A DNA stretch of 64,000 nucleotides from assembly GCF_900589395.1 (NCBI RefSeq), contig NZ_UUIS01000079.1, forward strand, positions 19,305-83,304, written 5' to 3'. This stretch comes from Pseudomonas viridiflava (GTDB taxonomy: Bacteria; Pseudomonadota; Gammaproteobacteria; Pseudomonadales; Pseudomonadaceae). Under the pieces are notes generated by a model, which saw only the letters and a list, made by a program, of their open reading frames with translations, searched no databases and had not been told where the DNA came from. Positions 34,656 to 43,126 of this stretch are shown piece by piece. A program made the translations under genes and the position numbers. Every line of letters starts with the position of its first letter. Within the stretch, counting starts at the first letter, position 1.

Positions 34656-35693
34656 ATGTTCGATACGCCGCCGCAAGCGCATCAGGTGATCGTGGAGCGG
34701 TTTGCTCCCAACAGGGTCGAGATGGTTGCGGCCGCGCTGCGACCGGCCATCGTGTTTTCAGAGAAACGTGACGACAAGCTTGGTGGCAGCCGGATCGGCG
34801 GTACGCCGGATTTGCCCAAGGTGATCGAGTGGCCGCGACGACCGGTTCCCCAACACATCGATGAGATTGCTAAACGAGCGGGCGAGCCTTTCGACGCGGA
34901 TTTAGGCCGGCATCTTGCCGCGGGCCTGCCCTATGCCTTCATCGCGCAGGTCAGCCTGGCGGAGGCGGCGGATCTGGGTGATGTGGCAAAACCCCTGCCT
35001 GACGCAGGCCGGCTGTTGTTCTTCTACGATTTGATTGCAGGTCCCTTCGACACAGGGATGCAGTCGGCCAAGGTGATCTGGGACCGCAGCCCGGCCGAGG
35101 CGATTGTGCATACCTCCACGCCGGACAGTCTTGTCACCGCCGCTTCTGCCTATCGCACGATGATCGACGACACGAACAGGCAATACGGCATACAGCCGGA
35201 CGCTCGTCCGGCCGGTGCCCCATTGCCGGGCACACCCTATGGCGGTCCGGCCCGGCCGATGGCGCTGAAGGCTGTGCTGCAACTGCCCTCCTTTTCCAGC
35301 CTCGAATTCCAAGCGTCCGGCCAGTTGGTCACGATCTATGATCAAACGATGAACGGCGGCGGCCAGGCGTTCAGCCAAGCCTATGACGGCGTTTCCCAAG
35401 GAGCTGGCCAGGTGAGTCTACTTCTCGGTGCGCCAGTGCCTGAGCAGGACGATCCCCGTTACGATGCTGTCATTGTTAACGACTACAAGATGCAGTTTCT
35501 CTCGCGTGCAGACTGGGCCAAGAACAGGGACACGGTGATGGAAAAGGCAAAGGACTGGCTGCTTCTGCTGCAGATCGATGTGTCTGGCTGGATGCAGGAC
35601 AGTGGTGAGGGCACGATCTATTTCCTGATCCGTGACAAGGATCTTAAAGACCGGGCGTTCGAACGCGTTGTCGCCGTCTACCAGCAAACCTAA
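34656..35693 (+). CDS. DUF1963 domain protein
   Basis: 345 residues. The family hallmark SRIGGTPDLPKVIEWPRRP lies at about 47-65, with PYAFIAQVSLAEAADL, GRLLFFYDL and the C-terminal DWLLLLQIDVSG, IYFLIRDKDLKDRAF. DUF1963/YwqG proteins are soluble, of unknown function, and often sit among toxin-immunity genes. A second, larger member lies 2.5 kb downstream on the other strand. A strong bidirectional terminator follows. Confidence 0.88.
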   Translation: MFDTPPQAHQVIVERFAPNRVEMVAAALRPAIVFSEKRDDKLGGSRIGGTPDLPKVIEWPRRPVPQHIDEIAKRAGEPFDADLGRHLAAGLPYAFIAQVSLAEAADLGDVAKPLPDAGRLLFFYDLIAGPFDTGMQSAKVIWDRSPAEAIVHTSTPDSLVTAASAYRTMIDDTNRQYGIQPDARPAGAPLPGTPYGGPARPMALKAVLQLPSFSSLEFQASGQLVTIYDQTMNGGGQAFSQAYDGVSQGAGQVSLLLGAPVPEQDDPRYDAVIVNDYKMQFLSRADWAKNRDTVMEKAKDWLLLLQIDVSGWMQDSGEGTIYFLIRDKDLKDRAFERVVAVYQQT

Positions 35694-35796
35694 GAGGGTG
35701 TAGTAGTAGAGCTTCGTATCACGTATTTCCAGGTGGACACCATCGCCCTTATCGCTGGGATGCTGAAGGTGTGCTCGCTGGCCGTGCCGCGCCACA

Positions 35797-35834
35797 CAAA
35801 AAAAGCCCTCGTAGAGATACGAGGGCTTTTTTGT
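35797..35834. terminator. Bidirectional terminator
   Basis: A run, then GCCCTCGTA-GAGA-TACGAGGGC, then T run. Serves the convergent DUF1963 and GyrI-like genes. Confidence 0.92.
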
Positions 35835-35923
35835 TTCTGAGGTTTGGAAGCTCTCCTGGAACCTGCCACCTTGCTGCGCAGACATTCTGCAATGTCCGTC
35901 AGGGTCGAAAGCTGCCTGCTTCG

Positions 35924-36391
35924 CTATTTCAGCGGAACATACACATCAGTTTGCCATTGATCCTGCGGTGTCTCGGGATAGGTACTCAGGTAATGAAAGA
36001 ACAGCGGCTGGTCACGAAGTTCTTCTCCACTGGCCGCAAGCCAATCGCGGTAAATCGGGTAGATCGTTTCGCCGATATGGTCCGGTGACCCCGCGTGTCG
36101 CACCACAACGCAGCGACCGCCAGGAATGACGGTCTCGTACACACCGAACTCATTCGACCTCACGGCTTCGTGAATCTCGCCGCTGATTGCGAAGCGCAAT
36201 TCTTCTGGAGGGGTCGTATCGGGGTTGCCATAGGGAATGCCAAAGGTGCGACTCGATGCCACCGGCGACTGTCCGCTCTGCATACGCCACTCGATGAACT
36301 TGCATACGCTCTCATTGAGGAGCCCGGCGGGTCCGCAATGTTCAAGTGTTGCTACCCTGACTTCAGGAAACTCCACGATTCGTACGTGCAT
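35924..36391 (-). CDS. GyrI-like small-molecule-binding protein, remnant of an AraC regulator
   Basis: About 155 residues from ATG 36391 (AGGA upstream): MHVRIVEFPEVRVATLEHCGP at the start, FAISGEIHEAVRSNEFGVYETVIPGGRCVVVRHAGS, and IYRDWLAASGEELRDQPLFFHYLS, all typical of GyrI/Rob-type ligand domains. The frame stays open upstream and encodes the end of an AraC helix-turn-helix (see 36392-36580). In full-length relatives the HTH precedes this domain, so the 5' half was lost. It may still fold and bind a ligand or gyrase. Confidence 0.75.
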   Translation of the reverse strand: MHVRIVEFPEVRVATLEHCGPAGLLNESVCKFIEWRMQSGQSPVASSRTFGIPYGNPDTTPPEELRFAISGEIHEAVRSNEFGVYETVIPGGRCVVVRHAGSPDHIGETIYPIYRDWLAASGEELRDQPLFFHYLSTYPETPQDQWQTDVYVPLK

Positions 36392-36580
36392 GATGATGGT
36401 CCTGGAAAAGTGAGGGATTGCGAATACCGTACTCCAGACCTGCCAGTTCCGTTCCTTCCCGAACGCACTCGGCGTCCTACCGAACGCCCGCCTGAACGCC
36501 CTGCAAAATACCTCGGGGCCCACCGAATATTCCAGCGAAATCCTGCCCCCGAAAAAACCGGCCTCCCCGTAACCGAATCA
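36392..36580 (-). pseudogene. Relic of the AraC helix-turn-helix fused to the GyrI domain
   Basis: In the same frame as the GyrI-like gene, codons read GRISLEYSVGPEVFCRAFR and then RAFGRTPSAFGKERN, the second HTH and FGRTPSAF end of AraC-type regulators. No first HTH or ATG is found; the next gene's stop lies at 36587. Confidence 0.6.
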
Positions 36581-36586
36581 CCGGCC

Positions 36587-37282
36587 TCAAACCTCATCCT
36601 CCACACCATAGCTATCCGCGCCAATGGCTCGCTCGTGCTTCCAATAGGCAATGACCGAGTCCACCTCATCCGCTGTCAGGCACTCGACCTCATCAGCGTC
36701 CATGGCACTCCAGGCATTAAACGTCTTCTCCTGCATCACCCGGGCAATTGTTTCTTCAGGCCAGTTACGGTCTTGCGGGCCTGTTTTGCAATGTGGACCA
36801 AACCACTCGTAGTCCGCAAACCCGCAAGGCAGGTTTGTCAGCTCCCAGAAGCCTCGATACGTTTCAGGCGTTCGGGCAATCAAATCCTGCTGATGTTCGG
36901 CTTCATCTTTTTCGGTCCATGAGCCTGCCGCGATACGCGTCAAACGGCGCTCGGCCCGACATTGGAACCAGAGCGCATGATGCTCGGGTTCCTCGGTCGC
37001 CCAGTCGTACCATTCATATTCGATACCCACCTGATCCCAGCGGCACACGGTACTGATGACAGCGGCCTTGGTAGGTCCGAAGACCCATTCGCAGGCATTC
37101 AGGAATGACGGTTCGTGACCCCATTCAAGCCCTTGGACAGCGTAAGAAAATCGATGAGTGTTCTCGCGCCAGAACGTCTCGAGACTGTCCAGGGTCGGCA
37201 GATGGACGAGCATCGTACCGTTGCCCAGAAGAATGTCTGGGGGGATCGGAAAAGAGATGGGGTCAATCCTGTTCTCGGGCAT
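36587..37282 (-). CDS. Hypothetical protein
   Basis: 231 residues, acidic, rich in Trp and Glu (ETFWRENTHRFSYAVQGLEWG, YEWYDWATEEPEHHALWFQ, GFADYEWFGPHCKTGP). No signal peptide or membrane helix. AGGA precedes the ATG by 9 bases. I recognise no family. Its setting between a degraded regulator and DUF1963 genes and its acidic, aromatic make-up would suit an immunity-type protein, but that is a guess. Confidence 0.65.
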   Translation of the reverse strand: MPENRIDPISFPIPPDILLGNGTMLVHLPTLDSLETFWRENTHRFSYAVQGLEWGHEPSFLNACEWVFGPTKAAVISTVCRWDQVGIEYEWYDWATEEPEHHALWFQCRAERRLTRIAAGSWTEKDEAEHQQDLIARTPETYRGFWELTNLPCGFADYEWFGPHCKTGPQDRNWPEETIARVMQEKTFNAWSAMDADEVECLTADEVDSVIAYWKHERAIGADSYGVEDEV

Positions 37283-37596
37283 GGTGTCTATCCTGAAAGT
37301 CGTCGCATCATTGGCGGGCGCTCAGTGCGCACTGGATGCTGTCCGAAACCATGCCTTTGAAAAACTCGGTCTTTGCGCCAGTGGTTGTAAGAAATGTCCT
37401 TTCTCGTTGGCAACTCATTGAGAAGGAAAGAACGCAGGGTGTGGCCGCAAGCCGGCAGCGAATGTCGCGCCACTCCAATGAAGACGAACCCGGCACCGGC
37501 GCACAGAGGAGCAATGGAGATGGATACCTCAATCGCACAAGGCCTCAAGCTCGCCCTCGTCTCGGCAACCGGGTTATCGAAAGACGCCTCTAGCCC
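37283..37596. other. Gap with probable gene relic
   Basis: 314 bp between two minus-strand genes. The left 220 bp show nothing supportable. On the plus strand a start with AGGAG (37506-37510) and ATG 37514 opens a short coding-like stretch, listed separately. Confidence 0.4.
37514..37590 (+). pseudogene. 5' fragment of a small membrane protein gene
   Basis: ATG 37514 begins MEMDTSIAQGLKLALVSATG followed by LSKDA. LSKDA after a hydrophobic start is how I remember a family of small membrane proteins beginning (continuing DALH-x-YVGL). After about 25 codons the similarity stops and the frame enters the antisense of the next gene. A deletion probably removed the rest. Confidence 0.35.
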
Positions 37597-38025
37597 TCAG
37601 TTAACCGCACTCTCATGCACCAGCTCCCCGGTAAACGTACACGCATTACCATGGAACGTCAGACACCCTTCTTTTTCATCGACCTGAAGAAACCCTTCAT
37701 CGTTGAACGTCAGAATAACCTTGCACGCCTGATGTCGCGTCAACGGGTTGTTGGTCACCAAGTCATAGTCCGGATTGGGCACCGAGAGGACGCCGGTGTC
37801 GCCGTGGAACGTCATCCGCCCATCGACGCCCCCCGAACACCCGCCTTCTATCATCGTACTGATCGAGGCATCGTAGTCCCCACCGCCCACCGCCTTCAGT
37901 TTGACCGTTACATCGCCGCCATCGCCGGAGCCGAAGTAAGTGCCTTCACGGACGAGAGGATCCTCGGCCGCCACGATGCCGGTGCTCAGGGCCAGACACA
38001 CACCTGCTAGAAAAAACCTGTTCAT
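37597..38025 (-). CDS. Small secreted protein, unknown function
   Basis: 142 residues with a clear signal peptide (MNRFFLAGVCLALSTGIVAA, cut near residue 20). The mature part is beta-rich with four cysteines (EGGCSGGVDGRMTFHGD, HQACKVILTFND, KEGCLTFHGNACTFTGELV). AAGGAGA 3-4 bases before the ATG is strong. Periplasmic location inferred; no family recognised. Confidence 0.75.
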   Translation of the reverse strand: MNRFFLAGVCLALSTGIVAAEDPLVREGTYFGSGDGGDVTVKLKAVGGGDYDASISTMIEGGCSGGVDGRMTFHGDTGVLSVPNPDYDLVTNNPLTRHQACKVILTFNDEGFLQVDEKEGCLTFHGNACTFTGELVHESAVN

Positions 38026-38179
38026 TACTTCTCCTTGGTAAAGCCGTCTCGAAGGCTATTACTGTCCGGTGAACCACACGCCTGGGGTTTCGGGACGTCA
38101 ATGATCGCCACCGTCGAGCGTTGCAGAACCTGCTTTATGCCGCAAGCGTCCCGAGATGATCTGCGCCAAAGAGGCCACT

Positions 38180-39733
38180 CTAACCAGACAACAGAACGCA
38201 CCTCTCCCACCGTCCCGCAGCCACGTCCGCCCTGGGCGCCATGACGGTCAGGTCAAGTGCGTCCCAGAACACCCGCCCGGTCGTGGAATCGGCATTGAGG
38301 TGCACGAGCACCATCCAGCTTTCTGGATCGGCCAGGTCCGCGTGTCCATCCTGCTGCGCAGAGTCGGCCACTTCCTGGCGGCAATCCTGCCCACCGGCAT
38401 AGGTGGCGTAACCCAGCATGTGATGGACCGGCGTCAGTCTGGTGTTCGAGCGAGCTCCGAGCGGAGCCCGGTGCAGGTCCTCGCAGAGCTCTTCGAGATC
38501 CGCCTCGCACCCGACGCCCAGGTCTTCGATCCGGCTCTGGGCTTCGGCGACGTTGATTGATTGTGTCAGCACCGGGCGCAGCCGCGCCGAGGCGACGCAC
38601 GCCCAGCGCTCGTCCGACAGCGCGTCGAACGCTTCGCCGGGCGTGCCATAGGCCCACACCGGGTCAGGGCTGTGCGAGAAACCGAAGGTGCCATCGTCGC
38701 GCAGCGTTGCCGCGACGTGGTCGCCTTCGTCATGCGGCAACGGGCCTGGCTTTGTGTTATCGGCCAGGTCATCGATGAGCCGGATGGCCGCCTGCGAGGC
38801 GTCGATAAGCGCCTGTGTCATGGGGAACCTGACCAGGCGGGCGCCCGGCGGCGAATAGACGACGTCAACGAGCAGGGCGTCGTCATGCACGAAGAAAGAG
38901 AGCAGGCCTGCGTGCGGCAGCGGTGCCATCGGCCCACAGGCGGACGTTACCTCGGCAAGGTCGATCTGCATCAGGAAGGGATGACGCATGCCATGCGCGT
39001 TCGTAGGCCAGGCACCGGACGGCAGATCGGGGCCGCCGCCGATCCGACTGGCGCCAAGGGGTGCAGGATCACCATAAGGCTCCTCTACCAGGGCGACGGC
39101 AGCGGTCATCATCGGTTCGACGGCAGCCTCCTCGTCGACGGCCATCACCGCCGCGAAGCGTTTCTTCCAGACGGGATCGGTCGGGTCAGGCAGGTTCCGC
39201 TCGGGATGCGTCTGCGCCTCGGCAATCTGGAGGCGTTTTCTGTGCTGTGCCTGAAACTGGCTTTGCAGGAGCCTGGCACTCGTGCTGCTCGCAAGCGCCT
39301 GCAAACTGTCTAGCAGGGTTGCAAAGCCTTGGGCCGCGATGCGCTCATCAATCTCTCGTGATCGGCGCCCAAAGCCCCATGCACGCTTATCTGGCCCCAA
39401 GACCAGCAGGACCTCGACGGTTTCCGTGGCATCCGCGGTGGCCATCTTGGCCATGCCCCGCCGCGCGTCTCGTCCGAACAAGTGCTTTGGCTCAATCAGC
39501 CAGTCCACCTCACTGTTCAAGCCCAGAAGATCGGCGGCCAGCGCCGCGAATGCGCCCTCCAGATCGAGCCCGCCGGGCGCGTCGAGCGCCAGCACGAACA
39601 AGCCAGGCGATGCCTCGGTGTGCGCGGCGGGCCCAAGCCTGAAACATTCGGGCTCCAGGGCGATGACGTTGGGAAACGCGGCGGGCGCTGCAAAGACGAA
39701 GTCGCGCGTCAACCACCTTACCTGCTGATTCAT
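38180..39733 (-). CDS. Large DUF1963-related protein
   Basis: About 517 residues from ATG 39733 (GAGGTG upstream). The N-terminal half (1-200) resembles a separate domain with WLIEPKHLFGRDARRGMAKM and EVLLVLGPDKRAWGFGRR. The C-terminal half has the DUF1963 hallmark GASRIGGGPDLPSGAWP, PFLMQIDLAEVTS, HAGLLSFFVHDDALLVDVVY and MLGYATYAGGQDCRQEV. So it is a two-domain protein whose second half is homologous to the 345-residue DUF1963 protein at 34656. Soluble, function unknown. Confidence 0.8.
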   Translation of the reverse strand: MNQQVRWLTRDFVFAAPAAFPNVIALEPECFRLGPAAHTEASPGLFVLALDAPGGLDLEGAFAALAADLLGLNSEVDWLIEPKHLFGRDARRGMAKMATADATETVEVLLVLGPDKRAWGFGRRSREIDERIAAQGFATLLDSLQALASSTSARLLQSQFQAQHRKRLQIAEAQTHPERNLPDPTDPVWKKRFAAVMAVDEEAAVEPMMTAAVALVEEPYGDPAPLGASRIGGGPDLPSGAWPTNAHGMRHPFLMQIDLAEVTSACGPMAPLPHAGLLSFFVHDDALLVDVVYSPPGARLVRFPMTQALIDASQAAIRLIDDLADNTKPGPLPHDEGDHVAATLRDDGTFGFSHSPDPVWAYGTPGEAFDALSDERWACVASARLRPVLTQSINVAEAQSRIEDLGVGCEADLEELCEDLHRAPLGARSNTRLTPVHHMLGYATYAGGQDCRQEVADSAQQDGHADLADPESWMVLVHLNADSTTGRVFWDALDLTVMAPRADVAAGRWERCVLLSG

Positions 39734-40149
39734 GCTGCACCTCGGGTTCAAGTCCGAAGCGTGTGGCCGGCGTTGGCTTTCGGTCACACCCTTTGTTCAG
39801 CCCTCGTTAACGGCGGATTTCGTTTCAGACTTGCCATTGTGCGAGGGCATCGAAATGTCGCTGGCAGGTACTATGGCAGGTTTCTGGAGATGAGAAACAT
39901 TCAGGCAGGGTGACGGCATGCTGAAGGGATCCAGAACGCCCCATGAGAACAGCGCACGCCTTATGGTGGTCGGCCTGTGCCTATGCGATGATGGCCCCCT
40001 TATTTCAAACGTCCTTCAGACTCTACACGGACTCAGTCACCAGGCTTGGTCGTGTGCTCACTTCATTAAAGCCCTGCTCGAAGAACGACACGCTCATGCG
40101 TGCTGGACGACTATTCAACGGCCCCACCCTCCTCTCAGGACCGGCATTC
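39734..40149. other. Intergenic region between divergent DUF1963 and GAF genes
   Basis: 416 bp. The plus frame of the GAF gene is open from 39943, but its first 69 codons show no family pattern and ATG 40150 has AGGA in place. No other gene is supported. Confidence 0.4.
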
Positions 40150-40668
40150 ATGAACGCTGAAACAAGGCTCTCCCACCATATACTCTCTGTGGCCGAACGC
40201 GCGGCCATTGCCGAAATCGAGGCAACGACCGATATTCTAAGGCTCGTGACCAAACTGACAAGAATGCGGTTTGCAGCGATTGCCAAGTTCAGTGATAACC
40301 AATGGGTGACGTGTTCGGTCTATGACCCTTCCCACCTGGGGATCGAAGCCGAAAGTACGTTTGATCTGGAAACAACGATTTGCAGTGACTTCTGTATCAA
40401 CCCTGAAGCCTTATTCATTCCGCAGATCAGCCAATCGCCCCGCCACGCCCTTCGCCCTATCGTCAAACGCTTTGACCTTGAAAGTTATGCCGGCCTGCCT
40501 ATCTTCCTGCCCGACGGTCGTTTGTTCGGCGCCCTGTGCATCCTTGACTCGCAATGCATCGCGTTCGAAGACCCTGACTTGCGTGAAGTCTTGTCGATCT
40601 TTGCCAAACTGATCGGCTGTATCTTTTTCGCCAACCTGTCATTAGCTCAGGCACCACACAGTGCATGA
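40150..40668 (+). CDS. GAF domain protein
   Basis: About 172 residues from ATG 40150. The single GAF domain covers most of it: ERAAIAEIEATTDILRLVTKLTRMRFAAIAKF, then DLETTICSDFCINPEALFIPQIS, YAGLPIFLPDGRLFGALCILD. Similar to the GAF input of histidine kinases, but no output domain is attached. It may sense a small molecule for a partner encoded elsewhere. Convergent with the chemoreceptor gene. Confidence 0.82.
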   Translation: MNAETRLSHHILSVAERAAIAEIEATTDILRLVTKLTRMRFAAIAKFSDNQWVTCSVYDPSHLGIEAESTFDLETTICSDFCINPEALFIPQISQSPRHALRPIVKRFDLESYAGLPIFLPDGRLFGALCILDSQCIAFEDPDLREVLSIFAKLIGCIFFANLSLAQAPHSA

Positions 40669-40706
40669 CCCAGGCGTTGAATACACGACCGTGAACACGC
40701 CGCGAA

Positions 40707-40732
40707 AGGCGGTGTTTTAAAACACACCGCCT
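40707..40732. terminator. Bidirectional hairpin between GAF and chemoreceptor genes
   Basis: AGGCGGTGTTTTAAAA followed by CACACCGCCT, a stem of about 8 GC-rich pairs continued by T/A pairs, allowing a two-base bulge. Confidence 0.7.
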
Positions 40733-40747
40733 GCGGCCACCGCCAAC

Positions 40748-42649
40748 TTACTGTGTTTTGAATCGGTTGGTCATTTCCTGAAGTTGCACACTGATCCGTG
40801 CAAGTTCCATACTCGATGACGCGGTCTCTTCACTGGCCGCGGCGGTCTGATCCGAAATATCCCGCACATTGGTCACACTTCTGCTGATTTGTTCACCGGC
40901 CGCACTTTGCTGTTCAGCGGCACAGGCAATCTGTTCATTCATCGTTTCAATGGTCTTGACCGACTCGGTAATGCTCTTGAGCATGGTGCGCGCTTCACGC
41001 GAGTGCTGCACGCTGCTGTCGGTCAACTGAATGCTCTGCTGCAGGACCGCGCTCATTCGATCGGTGCTGCGGTTCAGGCCGCTGATCAATTGCGTGATTT
41101 CGTCCGTGGAGGTGCGCGTGCGTATCGCCAGGCTGCGGACTTCATCAGCCACCACTGCAAAGCCTCGACCGGCCTCACCGGCACGTGCCGCTTCGATGGC
41201 CGCGTTCAAGGCCAGCAGGTTGGTCTGCTCGGCCACGGCATTGATGACGTCCAGCACGCCGCCGATGCTTTCAGCGTTGCTGCGCAGCGTGACCATGGCC
41301 TCTTTGGTCGTTTCCATCTCACCGGCCAGCAATTCGATCTGCTTGACCGCCTTGCCGACCACCTCATCGCCTTGCAGGGCCTGGTGGCTGGCATCCACAG
41401 CGGTTTTCGCGGCCAGGCCGGCATTTCTGGACACTTCATGAGTGGTGGCCGTCATCTGCTGCATGGCCGTCGCGATCTGGTCCGTTTCAACTTTTTGCGC
41501 GTTGACGCCGACACTGGTTTCTTCGGTCACTGCAGACAGTTCTTCAGCGGCGCTTGAGACCTGAACAATGCCGTCGCGCATTTCACCAATCAGACGCCTC
41601 AAGCCGGCGGTCATCGACTGCATGCTGTTTTGCAAGGTACCCAGTTCGTCTTTTCGGCTGACCACGGCGTTATAGGTAAAGTCACCGTTCGCCACGGTTT
41701 CAGCGATGCGTACCGTTTCCTTGAGGGGGTGCACGATGGAGTTGGTGATCAGCCAGGCCGCCATCATCCCCAGCGCAATGGCCAGCAGCAACCAGATCAA
41801 TAGCATGCGCTGGGAATCGGTCACATCAGAGAGACGGAACTGGACTTGAACATCGGACAATTTTTCAGTGATGCCCAGCAGCGCGGTAATAGAGGTGGTG
41901 ATCCCCGCCTGCGCGGTATCGACTCTTTCCTGCGTGGCCACCAAGACCTGAAGTTGTTTTTCATACGCCGAGACTTCAAACGGCAATGTCCCGACCGAAG
42001 CCGGCGGCAGGGCTTTTACCTGCTCGACCACGTTACTGATCGCGCTGCGAACAGTGTTTTCGGACTCTTTCGTCGGTGCTGATGCATAAGCGCGAAACGC
42101 CACGCGCATCCGCTGGACGGCAATAAAAACGCTTGTAAGTTGTTGACGCTCCGTAAAGCTGCCGGCGTCTGAGTTAGTGATTTCTGCCAGGCGCAGCAAG
42201 TTGGTATTTATCGCTTCCGCTGAAGTGGCGGCCACGGCACGGGCACTTTCACGCTCGCGCGTGGCGGCGACGACCTGATTATAGAATTCACGGTAACGTT
42301 TAAGAATGGCATCGGACTCGGACAACAGCGCGCGATTGGCGGCCGAATCAAAGTTTGGAATGATTGCCTTCAATTGAGTTTCTGACTTACCCAGTGCACT
42401 GGACCACTTTTCAGCTTGTGTATCCGACGGCGTCAGTAAATAGACCAATCGCTCTATTCGCATGTCCCGGGCCAAGGTGCTGAATCGGGCGATGTCTTCT
42501 ATGCGCTCGCTGCGGTCACGCAAGGTTTCCGTCGCCTTCCAGCCGGTATAGGCCACCAATAAAATCATCCCGATCAGCAACGAAAATCCAAGCATGAGTT
42601 TAGATCGAACACTTAGGTCACTAAGCATTGTCCATCGACGAGAGTGCAT
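40748..42649 (-). CDS. Methyl-accepting chemotaxis protein, HBM-like sensor
   Basis: 633 residues. TM1 at about 17-37, a roughly 250-residue all-helical periplasmic domain of the length of helical bimodular (HBM) sensors such as McpS, TM2 near 285-305 (MLLIWLLLAIALGMMAAWLI), HAMP (to about 357) and the signalling hairpin with the intact tip INAVAEQTNLLALNAAIEAA and RAGEAGRGFAVVADEVRSLA. HBM receptors sense organic acids; the ligand is unknown. No CheR-binding pentapeptide at the C-terminus (ends NRFKTQ). AAGGTGG precedes ATG 42649. A FliA promoter lies upstream. Confidence 0.95.
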   Translation of the reverse strand: MHSRRWTMLSDLSVRSKLMLGFSLLIGMILLVAYTGWKATETLRDRSERIEDIARFSTLARDMRIERLVYLLTPSDTQAEKWSSALGKSETQLKAIIPNFDSAANRALLSESDAILKRYREFYNQVVAATRERESARAVAATSAEAINTNLLRLAEITNSDAGSFTERQQLTSVFIAVQRMRVAFRAYASAPTKESENTVRSAISNVVEQVKALPPASVGTLPFEVSAYEKQLQVLVATQERVDTAQAGITTSITALLGITEKLSDVQVQFRLSDVTDSQRMLLIWLLLAIALGMMAAWLITNSIVHPLKETVRIAETVANGDFTYNAVVSRKDELGTLQNSMQSMTAGLRRLIGEMRDGIVQVSSAAEELSAVTEETSVGVNAQKVETDQIATAMQQMTATTHEVSRNAGLAAKTAVDASHQALQGDEVVGKAVKQIELLAGEMETTKEAMVTLRSNAESIGGVLDVINAVAEQTNLLALNAAIEAARAGEAGRGFAVVADEVRSLAIRTRTSTDEITQLISGLNRSTDRMSAVLQQSIQLTDSSVQHSREARTMLKSITESVKTIETMNEQIACAAEQQSAAGEQISRSVTNVRDISDQTAAASEETASSSMELARISVQLQEMTNRFKTQ

Positions 42650-43126
42650 GACGCCACCTTAATAAGAATTGATACGGTTTGGCAGCGAAAGCCGCGGGTG
42701 ATGCAGCTATCGGCTTTTTTAAGTATTTCTTTAAGAAAAACGAACTAATAAGGCCCATAGAAAAATATTTCTTCCGGGCAGGCGGATATTTTCAATGCTT
42801 GTCATAGTCCATTATCTTCAGGCCTTCCCATCCAGTCGGGCGGGCACTGAATAACTTTGTTTTATGATGAATTGGATCCTTTATTGAGCGTTCACATGGC
42901 ATTGATTAATGCACTATTAAAAGGCATCTGATGTCATACCTCATAATGTGTCATTACATGCTTTACCCTTGTATTGCCCGTACTTCATGCGCTCGCCCTT
43001 CGACACCGGCTCGACATTGCGCTACAGCAAACCCCGCTCCCTCGTTATGATCACGGCCTCTGCCAGCGTCCGGGCCTCACCGCGCCGCCCCGCTGCCCAC
43101 CCGCTGCTCACCTCCAAGGATGCCCC
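42650..43126. other. AT-rich divergent intergenic region
   Basis: 477 bp. Besides the FliA promoter, AAAGCCG (42688-42694) and CGGCTTT (42711-42717) form an inverted repeat overlapping the -10 box. 42720-42980 is notably AT-rich without coding signs. AAGGA at 43116 serves the next gene. Confidence 0.5.
42707..42733 (-). promoter_or_regulatory. Sigma-28 (FliA) promoter of the chemoreceptor gene
   Basis: On the minus strand TAAAGAAA (42733-42726), an 11-bp spacer and GCCGATAG (42714-42707) fit the consensus TAAAGTTT-N11-GCCGATAA, with 7 of 8 bases in the -10 box. The 5' leader would be about 50 nt. Confidence 0.8.

Noticed and set aside
39943..40149. 69-residue N-terminal extension of the GAF protein
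   Set aside because: No GAF-family similarity and no ribosome site before 39943; ATG 40150 has AGGA at 9 bases.
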